From contig JBFMEX010000051.1 of NCBI GenBank assembly GCA_040752215.1, positions 1-44,304 of the forward strand: a stretch of DNA of 44,304 nt, given 5' to 3'. The notes below the pieces were generated by a model. It saw only the letters and a list, made by a program, of their open reading frames with translations, was not told the origin of the DNA and did no database searches. This DNA comes from JBFMEX01 sp040752215 (GTDB lineage Bacteria; Pseudomonadota; Alphaproteobacteria; Rhizobiales; Hyphomicrobiaceae). This document shows positions 32,780 through 41,075 of this stretch, piece after piece. A program made the position numbers and the translations under genes. How positions within the stretch are numbered: position 1 is the first letter of the stretch; every line of letters begins with the position of its first letter.

Positions 32780-34162
32780 TCAGGCAGCGGGGAGGGTGAG
32801 AACGGCCCGCAGGCCCCCGCGCGGCGACTGCTCGAGGGAAAACCGGCCGCGATAGGACTGGGCGAGATCAGTCACGATCGATAGACCGAGGCCGGATCCC
32901 GGCTTGCTTTCGTCGAGCCGCTGCCCGCGCTTGCCGATCCGCTGGCGCTGCTCGGCGTTCAGTCCCGGCCCGTCGTCGTCGACGGTAACGACGAGCTCGC
33001 GCCAGCGGCCGCGGGGTTCGCCGGTCGGCGCCGTCACGGTCAGGTAAACGTTCCGCCGCGACCACTTGCAGGCGTTGTCGAGCAAATTGCCGAGCATCTC
33101 CTCCAGATCCTGCCGCTCACCTTGGAAGCGCGCACCCGGCGGACACTCGATCTCGATGGCGACGCCCTTTTCGCAATGGATCCGCTCGAGCGCGCGGGCG
33201 AGCGGATCGACAACCGCGGCGACCACCGTCACCCGGCCGATCACGCCGACGCGGCCCGCCATCCGCGCCCGGTCGAGGTAGTGCCCGATCGAGTCGCGCA
33301 TGATCTCCGCCTGCTCGGCGACCTTGCGACCGAGCGGGGTTCTCTCGTCGCGCGCCTCGTTGACGATCACCGCCAATGGCGTCTTCAGGGCATGGGCCAG
33401 GTTGCCGACCTGAGTGCGGGCCCTGTCGATGATCTCCTGATTGGACTTGATCAGCGCGTTGAGCTCGGTCTGCAGCGGCTCGATCTCCGCCGGCAGCTCG
33501 CCTTCCAGTCGCTCGGCATCGCCCGAGCGGATGGCCGAGAGGCCCTGCTCGATGCGGCGCAGCGGCGACAGGCCGAAGCGTACCTGGAACAGTGTGACAG
33601 CGAGTAGGCCGAGCCCGGCCAGCGCCAGCGCCACCGTCAGGCGGTTGCGGAAGGTCGACACGATCTCGTCGAACCAGTCGAGCGGACCGGCGACCATGAT
33701 CGAGTATTTCGGCGCCTCGTCCTTGAGGCCCAGCCGCCCGATGACCTCGATGATGCGGATCGGCTCGCCCGCGGGGCCGGTCACATTCATCCACCGCGTC
33801 CCGCTCTCGTCGGCCGGGAAGTCCCGCTCATAGGGCGAGGGAAGCTCTCCGGTGGCCAGCGACGGCGACACCAGACGCTCCCCTTCCACCCCATCGATCG
33901 GCTTGATCTGCCAGTACCAGCCGGAGTGGGTCTCCTCAAACAGCGGCTCGTAGCGATTGGGCGGGGTGACCGGAGCGTCGCTCGCGGTCGACATGCTGTC
34001 GATGTTGATCGCGGTGACGAGCTTCATCAGCTGCCCGTCGAAGCTTGCCTGCACGTCGTCGTGATAGAGAGAGTAGATGATGAAGCCGGCAATCGGCAGC
34101 ACCAGGAACGTCCACGCCGCCGAGGTCGCAAACAAGCGGAACGCGAGCGAGCTAAACCTCAT
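32780..34162 (-). CDS. feuQ: Sensor histidine kinase, FeuQ/PhoQ-like
   Basis: This 460-residue membrane kinase has helix 1 at about 11-31 and a periplasmic sensor domain at about 32-174 ('GWYWQIKPIDG', 'RIIEVIGRLGLKDEAPKYSIMVAGP'). Helix 2 is at about 175-196, followed by a HAMP-like linker. HisKA has H257 in 'VGNLAHALKTPLAVIVNEA', and HATPase_c has 'GNLLDNACKWS', 'VDDDGPGL' and 'PGSGLGLSIV'. This pattern matches the alphaproteobacterial FeuQ branch of the PhoQ family. In Sinorhizobium meliloti FeuPQ controls cyclic glucan export and lies by cycHJKL. Its start overlaps feuP by 11 bases. The ccm operon close downstream supports the assignment. Confidence 0.88.
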   Translation of the reverse strand: MRFSSLAFRLFATSAAWTFLVLPIAGFIIYSLYHDDVQASFDGQLMKLVTAINIDSMSTASDAPVTPPNRYEPLFEETHSGWYWQIKPIDGVEGERLVSPSLATGELPSPYERDFPADESGTRWMNVTGPAGEPIRIIEVIGRLGLKDEAPKYSIMVAGPLDWFDEIVSTFRNRLTVALALAGLGLLAVTLFQVRFGLSPLRRIEQGLSAIRSGDAERLEGELPAEIEPLQTELNALIKSNQEIIDRARTQVGNLAHALKTPLAVIVNEARDERTPLGRKVAEQAEIMRDSIGHYLDRARMAGRVGVIGRVTVVAAVVDPLARALERIHCEKGVAIEIECPPGARFQGERQDLEEMLGNLLDNACKWSRRNVYLTVTAPTGEPRGRWRELVVTVDDDGPGLNAEQRQRIGKRGQRLDESKPGSGLGLSIVTDLAQSYRGRFSLEQSPRGGLRAVLTLPAA

Positions 34163-34826
34163 CGGGCTCCGCGCTCATGCGATAGCCGAGACCGCGCACG
34201 GTATGGATGAGTTCGGGCGGGATCTTCTTGCGCAGGCGGCCGACGAACACCTCGATCGTGTTCGAGTCGCGATCGAAGTCCTGCTCATAGAGATGCTCCA
34301 CCAGCTCTGTGCGCGACACGACCCGGCCGTTGTGGTGCATCAGATAGGCCAGCAGGCGGTACTCATGCGAGGTCAGCTTCACCTGCTGGCCGTTGCACGT
34401 CACCCGCGAGGTCTTGGTGTCGAGCCGCACCGGCCCGACCTCGATCTCGCTCTTGGCGTGGCCGCCCGAATGGCGGCGCACCTGAGCGCGCACGCGGGCC
34501 AGCAACTCCTCCATGTGGAACGGCTTGGCGACGTAGTCGTCGGCGCCGGCATCCATGCCCTGCACCTTGTCGCTCCAGCGGTCGCGTGCGGTCAGCACGA
34601 TGACCGGCATCTTGCGGTCGGCACGGCGCCACTGCTCGAGCACCGAGATGCCGTCCATCTTCGGCAGGCCAATATCGAGTATGACGACATCATAGGGCTC
34701 GGTCTCGCCGAGAAAGAAGCCTTCCTCGCCGTCGGCCGCCGAATCGACCGCATAGCCGGCATCGATCAGCGCCGAGACCAGCTGCCGATTGAGGTCGCGG
34801 TCGTCCTCCACCACAAGAATGCGCAA
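34152..34826 (-). CDS. feuP: OmpR-family response regulator, FeuP/PhoP-like
   Basis: This 224-residue regulator has a receiver domain with acidic residues 'VEDD', phospho-acceptor D51 ('VVILDIGLPKMDG') and 'VAKPFHMEELLARV'. A winged-helix output domain follows, with 'LTSHEYRLLAYLMHHNGRVVSRTELVEHLYEQDFDRDSNTIEVFVGRLRKKI' in the usual layout. The sequence and the linked FeuQ-like kinase identify it as FeuP of the PhoP branch. Its stop overlaps the kinase start by 11 bases. A gene for a small secreted protein lies 77 bases upstream on the same strand. Targets cannot be deduced here. Confidence 0.9.
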   Translation of the reverse strand: MRILVVEDDRDLNRQLVSALIDAGYAVDSAADGEEGFFLGETEPYDVVILDIGLPKMDGISVLEQWRRADRKMPVIVLTARDRWSDKVQGMDAGADDYVAKPFHMEELLARVRAQVRRHSGGHAKSEIEVGPVRLDTKTSRVTCNGQQVKLTSHEYRLLAYLMHHNGRVVSRTELVEHLYEQDFDRDSNTIEVFVGRLRKKIPPELIHTVRGLGYRMSAEPDEV

Positions 34827-34903
34827 GGGCTCGAGCTCCTTGTCTGCTCATATGCATACGTTCGGCCGCACCGGCACGATTATACCCGGGCGCCCGCGAA
34901 TTC

Positions 34904-35245
34904 CTAGCGGCCGAACGGTTGGCGCGCATCCAGCGCGTGCCTTCTCAGCCCGCCGCTGGCCTCGCGGACCACGAGCCTGTAGCTCCAACCGTCCTTTCCT
35001 GCGCAGAGGCTTGTCTTGACGATCTCGCCGGCGAGCTTGCCTCTCACCATGCGGGCCAGACGTTCGACCTTGACCAGACCTTCCTGCTCGACCAGCGCCG
35101 CCGCAATCGACCAGTCGGTGATGCAGTCGGCTTCCCCCATTGCCAAGGGAGCCGTGAACGCGAGCAGCCCTGCTGCAATCATCGCGATCGCAGCAGGGCA
35201 TCTCGTTGCGAGTGGTATCGAGCGCGGGTGGCCGATCTTGAGCAT
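34904..35245 (-). CDS. Small secreted PepSY-like protein upstream of feuP (FeuN-like by position)
   Basis: This 113-residue protein has a signal peptide (AIAMIAAGLLAFTAPLAMG) and a mature part of only about 76 residues. The mature part resembles half of a PepSY domain: 'LVKVERLARMVRGKLAGEIVKTSLCAGKDGWSYRLVVREASGGLRRHALDARQ'. Two cysteines (C41, C81) could form a disulfide. In S. meliloti the small protein FeuN is encoded by feuPQ and inhibits FeuQ signalling. The size, secretion signal and place make this a candidate counterpart, but homology was not tested. It lies 77 bases before feuP and 52 bases after the GTA-linked lysin gene. ATG 35245 has a weak ribosome site; a start upstream at 35296 is less likely. 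Confidence 0.7.
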   Translation of the reverse strand: MLKIGHPRSIPLATRCPAAIAMIAAGLLAFTAPLAMGEADCITDWSIAAALVEQEGLVKVERLARMVRGKLAGEIVKTSLCAGKDGWSYRLVVREASGGLRRHALDARQPFGR

Positions 35246-35297
35246 GCGCGATCTAAGCCGCACCGGCCTGAACGGACCCTGAACGACCGCCGGCACC

Positions 35298-36626
35298 CTA
35301 TAGGCGCAGGCTCACCGTGCGCCGCGTCAGCGGCTGGCTCGCGCGCACCCGGCCGAATACGGTCATGAGGATGCCGGCCAGACCGGCCAGAGCCTGCACC
35401 ACATTCACCAACTGCTCGCCGAGCGCGGTGATCAGCTCGGCCGTGATGTTGATCCCGATCAGCGGGCCGATTACTGGAAGCACCGTCGTCAGCGCGGTCA
35501 ACAACGCGCCCCAGATGGTCATCGACTCGCCCCACCACTTCGGCTCGGTCGCCGTCCCGGTCTCTCGTGTCATCTCGATTGGTCCTTTCTGCTCGTCTCG
35601 AGCCGGTGTCGCCGGCTCCGATTGTTGCCACGCCAATGCCAACGCCTCGGTCTTGGCGACGCGGTTGAGCCAGCCGCGACCGAAGCGCCAGAAGTGCCCG
35701 AGCTCGCGATAGCGCCGCCGGCGGATCTCGGCGTAGGCGGCGATCACTTCCGGTGTTGGGCTCCGATCGATCGCAGCCCGTGTCTCGGGGCCCACCTCGC
35801 CGTCCACCCGGGCGCCGACGGCCTGTTGCAGGATGCGGATCGCCGTGCCGACCCCTTGATTGACGGCGGCGTCGAAGTGCATCAACGCGAGGCCCGGTGC
35901 GAGCTCGGCTGCCCCGGACGGCTTCCAATAGCGCGCGAGATAGATGCGCTTCACGAGCGCGTCCGGGATCCGCTTCAGCTCGTCGGTGAGCTGGGCTCGA
36001 TTCGTCGCGTCGAGGGTCACCCCCCTTTCGCGGGCATAGTCGCCGATCGTGATCCCGCGCATCGTGGCGCCGCCCGGATCGTGCGGATCGTCGCTGTAGC
36101 CGCCTTCCATCTCGAGCACGTGCGCCAATGCGCGCTCGAACGTCGCGTCGCTCCTGTCGGCGCCAGCCGATTGATGGGCGGTGCCTTCCCCGACGACCGG
36201 GTCGGCCGGCCAGCGCAAGTCCAGTAGCCGGGCGCGGTCGAAGGCCTCGACGGTCACCTCGTCGCCCTGATTGCCGCCCAGCAAGAGCAGTTCCGTCGGG
36301 GTCTCGCCGACGACGAAGCCGACATGGCCGAGCGCCGGGTCGCTGCCGCGCGAGAGCACTGCGACTGCACCGAGCCGCGGCACCGCAATCGACTGGCCCC
36401 ACGTCAGGTAGGAGCGGGCACGCAGCGAGCGCGTGCTGGCATGCTCCGCGCGCTCCAGGCACGCGCCGAGAAACGCGGCACACCATGCCACCTCGTCGCG
36501 GGCCTCGCCGGCATGACCGACGTCACGGAACAGATCGACGATGCGCGGGTTGTCCGCGGTCCCGCGCCACTCCTTCTGGCCGAGCTCGGCCCATGCGATC
36601 GCGAGCCACTGCGGCTGTTCCTGCAT
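35298..36626 (-). CDS. Fused lysis protein: TIGR02594 cysteine endopeptidase, GH108 muramidase and holin-like tail
   Basis: This 442-residue protein has three parts. Residues 5-145 form a TIGR02594/CHAP-like amidase or endopeptidase with C49 ('WCAAFLGACLE'), H101 ('LGHVGFVVGE') and N119. Residues about 160-250 are a GH108 muramidase with catalytic E174 in 'EMEGGYSDDPHDPGGATMRGIT'. A peptidoglycan-binding_3 domain follows (about 250-335, 'MHFDAAVNQGVGTAIRILQQAVG'). The last 75 residues hold two hydrophobic helices ('IWGALLTALTTVLPVIGPLIGI' and 'LVNVVQALAGLAGILMTVFG') like a holin. It starts 24 bases after the GTA baseplate gene with AGGA upstream, so it is probably the operon's last gene. It would cut both sugar and peptide bonds of the wall to release GTA particles, an inference. 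Confidence 0.82.
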   Translation of the reverse strand: MQEQPQWLAIAWAELGQKEWRGTADNPRIVDLFRDVGHAGEARDEVAWCAAFLGACLERAEHASTRSLRARSYLTWGQSIAVPRLGAVAVLSRGSDPALGHVGFVVGETPTELLLLGGNQGDEVTVEAFDRARLLDLRWPADPVVGEGTAHQSAGADRSDATFERALAHVLEMEGGYSDDPHDPGGATMRGITIGDYARERGVTLDATNRAQLTDELKRIPDALVKRIYLARYWKPSGAAELAPGLALMHFDAAVNQGVGTAIRILQQAVGARVDGEVGPETRAAIDRSPTPEVIAAYAEIRRRRYRELGHFWRFGRGWLNRVAKTEALALAWQQSEPATPARDEQKGPIEMTRETGTATEPKWWGESMTIWGALLTALTTVLPVIGPLIGINITAELITALGEQLVNVVQALAGLAGILMTVFGRVRASQPLTRRTVSLRL

Positions 36627-36650
36627 TGCTTGTCCTGTTCGAAGCGGGGT

Positions 36651-39600
36651 TTAGAGAATTGCGGTGCGCGGCGTGCCGCGACCGCGAACCGCGCTCGTCT
36701 GCTGCACCCGCACCAGCACCGCCGGCTGCGGCGCGCCGAAGTCCGCGACCTGATCCGCGGCCGTGTAGACTGCGGAGGGCACGCCGGCGACGATGGTCCG
36801 CTTCAGCGTTGCGCCGTCGAGAATGTCGACCTCGTAGCGCTCCTCGAGCTCGGCCAGCGGCACCTCGGCCGCCTCCCAGCCGTCACCTCCCTTGCGCGTG
36901 CGGCGGACCCAGCTGATCGAGAGATCGCCCCCGTCGCGCGCGCCGCGTAGGTGCACCGGCGAGAGCGGCTTCAGGCCGACACCTTGGAATGCGTGCACGC
37001 GGCTCGCGTAGCTGATGTCGCCGATATCCCGGCTCACCGGGCCATAGCGCCAGTTGGTTGAAAGCCCGACCTCGTCGAGCGTCAGCGCAATCCTGGTCAG
37101 CGCCCCGTCGAGCAGGACGAAAGTGGCGCCAGCCGGCAGCGGCGCCGCCATCGCCGCCTCGCTGCCTGCCTGCGCACGCAGCAGCCGGGAGATCTCGTAG
37201 ACACCCGGTGCGACGAGCATCGCCTGCTCGAATTGCAGCACCTCCCATACGCCGCCAGTACCGCGGATCGCCACCGCGTTCTGTCCGGCCAGCAGTTGCA
37301 GATGGGTCACTGAGGTGAGCGCCCCGCCCGGAATCTCCACGCGGATGCGCGTCGCGTGGTCGAGCCGGCCCTCGGGCCCACTGGGCAGAGGATCGAGCGT
37401 CGTGCCGATAGTGGCCGGCGCCGTCGCCAGCGCCTTCAGCACGAAGCCGGTCGTCTCCGGCGAGCCGTAGACGGCCACCGCGCCGGGCCACGGGCTTTGA
37501 CGGGCGACGACGTATCCTGCCGCCTCCGGTTCGTCGCCGCTGAGCAATGGCAGGTCGAGAAGCTCGACCAGCGGCTGGCCGACCAGCACGCCATCCTCGA
37601 CCTCCCCGTCACGCTCCGCCACCGGCGGTGCCCCGTAGATCTCGGGGTCGACGGCGCGCGCCTCGACCTCGCGATAGCCGCGATCGCCGATCTCGGTGAT
37701 GCGATAGAGGCGCGCCGCTCCATCGACCGCGAGCGACACCGTGTCGCCCGGCTCGAGGCCGATCCGACTCGGCGGCAGCGTGAAGCGCGCCCGCTCGCGC
37801 GAGACCCACGCCTCGAACAGCCATGTCTCCGCGATCTCGACCGCTGCCGGCGGGTCGATCACGAGCGGCAGCTCGGCCTGCGCCACACGTCCGCTGGCTC
37901 CCGCCAGCCTGCGCGCCTCGGCGACCGCCTTTCGGAACGCGCCGCGGCTCGACACGAAGGCGATCTTGGCCGAGGCCGGCAGCTCCGTCTCCTGCCCACG
38001 CGTCAGCATCGCCAGCGGCTCGCCGGGACGCGCCTCCACCAGCGCGGCCTCGTCGATCGTCGCCTGAGAGGGCTCGCCGCCGCGATGGCGGAAGGCGATC
38101 CGTCCGCCGCTCTCGATGGCATCGAAGAAGTAGGCGAGCGACAAGGGCTGCGTCGCATCGCGCGGCGACATGATGCGGTCGATGACGAAGCCCGGAACCG
38201 TCCCGACGAGATTACCGGTTTCGTGATCCGCGAAGCCATAGTCGTCGAGCACGCGCGCCAGGGTCTCGGCCAGCGGCCCGCTCGCCAGCCGGCCGGTCAA
38301 CCAGTGGCCGAGCCGCCAGTTCGGGCCATCGCCCCACGCAACCGTATTGTCGGGAAACGCCGGGTAGGGCCGCGCGTCCCAGGCATAGAGGTAGATGCGA
38401 TCGGTATCCACCATGCGCCCGCCGTAGACGGACGAGACGGGATTGAGCCCCGCGACGTAGCCCGACGAGCCGGGATCGAACGCCTCGATGAAGGCCCTCA
38501 GGTAGCGGCGCTGGACGAGATCGTCGCGTGTCCTGCGCGAGTAATAGGGATATGCGCTTTCCGAGCTCTTCGGGTCGACGAACACGTTCGGCTGGTTGGC
38601 GCCCTTGTCGACCGCCGGGCAGCCGAGCTCCATGATCCAGAACGGCTTCGACTGTGGCACCCAGGCGGTCGGCGTCGCCGCCTCGATGCCCCCCGGCCGA
38701 TCATAGTGCGCATTCTCCCACCATGAGCGGATGTCCTTGTAGCGAAACATCCACGGCTTGCCGTTGCCGTCGGTGATCGGCGTGCGCGACTGCGCATCGC
38801 GGTCCGCCGGGCTCGCATAATACCAGTCGTAGCCTTCGCCCCCGGCGATGTTGGACTTGAGGTAGCCGAGCTCGTAGCTCGAGCGGGCGCCGGCGAGGTA
38901 ATCCGCGTGGCTGCGCCCATCGCGCCAGTCGGCGAGCGGCCAATAGCAGTCGATGCCGATCGCGTCGATGCCGTCCGAACTCCACAGTGGATCGAGATGG
39001 AACGCGACGTCACCCGAGCCGTCGGCCGGCTGGTGTCCGAAATACTCCGACCAGTCGGCGGCATACGTCACCTTGGTCGCCGGGCCGAGCACCGCCTTGA
39101 CGTCGGCGGCGAGCGCGACGAGCGCGGCGACGAACGGATACGCGCCGACTGCGCTGCGCGCCCAGGTGAGCCCCCGCAGCTCGGTGCCGATCACGAACGC
39201 ATCGACGCCTCCCGCCGCCTTGGCAAGGTGCGCCTGATGCAGCACCATGCGCCGGAAGCTCCACTCGACCGGCCCGGAATAGACGACGTCACCCGCGGAA
39301 ATCGCGAAATGGGCAGGCGAGGCCGTGCCGACGAAGCTCGCGATCTGCGCCGCAGCGGTGGCGGTCTTGTCAGGGCTGCCCGCGACACCAGGCGCTGGAT
39401 CGATGGTGATCCGACCGCGCCAGGGATAAGGCGGCTGCATGCCACCCGGCACGTAGGGATCGGGAAGGGTCGTGTCGTCAGGCACGTCCATCAGGATGAA
39501 CGGCGTCAGTGTCACCGCGATGCCGCGCGCTTTCAGATCCTGGATCGCGGCGATGACCGTGTCGTCGGACGGTGTGCCGCCGTAGGCTGCGCGCCCGTCC

Positions 39601-40610
39601 TTGCGGCTGATGAGATGGGCGCTCGCGCGCTCGACACCGGCCACGCGCCAGGTGAGCGGGCTCGTCTCCTTCGCGGCGCTGTCGACGCCGGGCACGATCT
39701 CACAATGCCCCGCCCTGAGGTCGGTGCCAAACCACGAGACGACCAGCGAGACACGCTTGGCATTGGGCAGGGTCTCCTCGAGCTGATCGATCGCCACCGC
39801 CCAATCGGTCGCCCCTTGGCGCGTGTGGACGTTCACCGCGTCGCTCGCGCCGCCGCCGAAATACTCGACCACCGGCTCGTTCGCGTAGACGAACTCACCC
39901 GAGCCGGGAATCAGCACGACTCCTTTTACGTCCTCGCCAAAGCTCTCTACCGAACGATAGACCTCGAAGGACAACTGCGGCAAACGATTGCCGTAGCGCG
40001 CGAGCGGCAGGCGCTCGAACACGACGTAGGCGATGCCGCGATAGGCCGGCGTGCTGGCGGCGCCGAGCTTGGCCTGGATCAGGCTGTCGCGCTCCTGCGC
40101 CTCGCCGCCGCGATGGATGCGGTAGTTGACCTGCGACAGGTTGAGCTGCCGGCCATCGGCCCACACCCGGCCGATGCCGGTGATCGGCCCTTCGGCCACC
40201 GCGACGGCAAAGCTGCCGTAATATCGGTACTCGATGGTCTGCGTCTCGCTACCACCGCCCCCGCCGCCGATTCCCTTGCCGCCGCCGCTGCTGCTGCCTG
40301 TCAGCACCTCCTCCTCGATCTCGTCCGCCCAAATGACCTGCCCGCCAAGGCGAACGCGGCCATAGACGCGCGGGATCGGCGCGCCCTCGGTCGAGGCGGT
40401 CACGTGGAGATCGGAGAGCCGTGGCCCTTCAACCGTCCGCGCCTCGCCGGACGATCCGAACAGCGCCTGGTCGACATACGAGCCGGCGAGCGCGCCGAGC
40501 TGGCTGCCGATCGCCGCACCGGTGATGGTCGCGCCGAGCACGCTGATTCCGGTCGGCAGCACCGCGCTACCAATCGCGGCTCCGGCCGCTGCGAGTGCGA
40601 GGGTAGCCAT
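36651..40610 (-). CDS. GTA baseplate multidomain protein (g15 / rcc01698 'megatron' type)
   Basis: This 1319-residue protein has an N-terminal glycine- and alanine-rich stretch with GATITGAAIGSQLGALAGSYVD, then a beta-rich hub-binding domain. A Gly/Ser linker (TGSSSGGGKGIGGGGGGS) follows. The GTA TIM-barrel-like domain occupies about 400-720 ('FAISAGDVVYSGPVEWSF', 'FVIGTELRGLTWAR', 'IDAIGIDCYWPLADWRDG', 'KPFWIMELGCPAVDKGANQPN'). Phage tail and carbohydrate-binding-like domains lead to a fibronectin-like C-terminus. In RcGTA this protein closes the baseplate and contacts the cell surface. Start ATG 40610 overlaps the NlpC/P60 stop by one base (TGATG). The fused lysin gene follows 24 bases after its stop. 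Confidence 0.93.
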   Translation of the reverse strand: MATLALAAAGAAIGSAVLPTGISVLGATITGAAIGSQLGALAGSYVDQALFGSSGEARTVEGPRLSDLHVTASTEGAPIPRVYGRVRLGGQVIWADEIEEEVLTGSSSGGGKGIGGGGGGSETQTIEYRYYGSFAVAVAEGPITGIGRVWADGRQLNLSQVNYRIHRGGEAQERDSLIQAKLGAASTPAYRGIAYVVFERLPLARYGNRLPQLSFEVYRSVESFGEDVKGVVLIPGSGEFVYANEPVVEYFGGGASDAVNVHTRQGATDWAVAIDQLEETLPNAKRVSLVVSWFGTDLRAGHCEIVPGVDSAAKETSPLTWRVAGVERASAHLISRKDGRAAYGGTPSDDTVIAAIQDLKARGIAVTLTPFILMDVPDDTTLPDPYVPGGMQPPYPWRGRITIDPAPGVAGSPDKTATAAAQIASFVGTASPAHFAISAGDVVYSGPVEWSFRRMVLHQAHLAKAAGGVDAFVIGTELRGLTWARSAVGAYPFVAALVALAADVKAVLGPATKVTYAADWSEYFGHQPADGSGDVAFHLDPLWSSDGIDAIGIDCYWPLADWRDGRSHADYLAGARSSYELGYLKSNIAGGEGYDWYYASPADRDAQSRTPITDGNGKPWMFRYKDIRSWWENAHYDRPGGIEAATPTAWVPQSKPFWIMELGCPAVDKGANQPNVFVDPKSSESAYPYYSRRTRDDLVQRRYLRAFIEAFDPGSSGYVAGLNPVSSVYGGRMVDTDRIYLYAWDARPYPAFPDNTVAWGDGPNWRLGHWLTGRLASGPLAETLARVLDDYGFADHETGNLVGTVPGFVIDRIMSPRDATQPLSLAYFFDAIESGGRIAFRHRGGEPSQATIDEAALVEARPGEPLAMLTRGQETELPASAKIAFVSSRGAFRKAVAEARRLAGASGRVAQAELPLVIDPPAAVEIAETWLFEAWVSRERARFTLPPSRIGLEPGDTVSLAVDGAARLYRITEIGDRGYREVEARAVDPEIYGAPPVAERDGEVEDGVLVGQPLVELLDLPLLSGDEPEAAGYVVARQSPWPGAVAVYGSPETTGFVLKALATAPATIGTTLDPLPSGPEGRLDHATRIRVEIPGGALTSVTHLQLLAGQNAVAIRGTGGVWEVLQFEQAMLVAPGVYEISRLLRAQAGSEAAMAAPLPAGATFVLLDGALTRIALTLDEVGLSTNWRYGPVSRDIGDISYASRVHAFQGVGLKPLSPVHLRGARDGGDLSISWVRRTRKGGDGWEAAEVPLAELEERYEVDILDGATLKRTIVAGVPSAVYTAADQVADFGAPQPAVLVRVQQTSAVRGRGTPRTAIL

Positions 40611-41068
40611 CAGCTCTCGATCCTCGGAAAAGTGAATGCGCCGGCAATCCGCCGCCGCCACCACCGGCAGAGCGCCACCTCGCAGACAGGTGCGCCTTCC
40701 ACGGCGTGAATCATGCTGTCGCAGCTGGTCAGGATCGCCGCGTGCTTGGCGACCGCACCGGCGCGGAATCGAAACACCACGACATCGCCCGCCCTCGCCC
40801 GGTCTGGCTCGACCTCGACGAGGTGCCGGCGTGCCGCGGCGAGCATGGTCTCGACCCCGCCGGCCTCGGCCCAGTCGCGCGAGTATCCAGGCGGCTGCTC
40901 GGCATCCCTGCCGTAGAGCTCGCGGTAGACCCCCCGCACGAGACCGAGACAGTCGGCGCCGACGCCCCGCGCGCTCGCCTGATGATGGTAGGGCGTGCCG
41001 ATCCAGGCCCGTGCCAGTTGCACCACCCGCTCACGGGACGCGGCATCGCTTCCGATAAGACCCTGCAT
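40610..41068 (-). CDS. GTA tail NlpC/P60 peptidase (g14 type)
   Basis: This 152-residue peptidase is of the TIGR02219 NlpC/P60 group. Catalytic Cys40 is in 'GVGADCLGLVRGVY', with His109 in 'VAKHAAILT' and a third polar residue H121 ('MIHAVEGAPV'). In RcGTA the equivalent sits in the tail channel and cleaves peptidoglycan peptides during DNA delivery. The position between the hub protein and the large baseplate protein is the canonical GTA order. The start ATG is seven bases after the preceding stop, and its own stop shares a base with the next start. The active site looks intact. Confidence 0.93.
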   Translation of the reverse strand: MQGLIGSDAASRERVVQLARAWIGTPYHHQASARGVGADCLGLVRGVYRELYGRDAEQPPGYSRDWAEAGGVETMLAAARRHLVEVEPDRARAGDVVVFRFRAGAVAKHAAILTSCDSMIHAVEGAPVCEVALCRWWRRRIAGAFTFPRIES

Positions 41069-41075
41069 CGGACCC

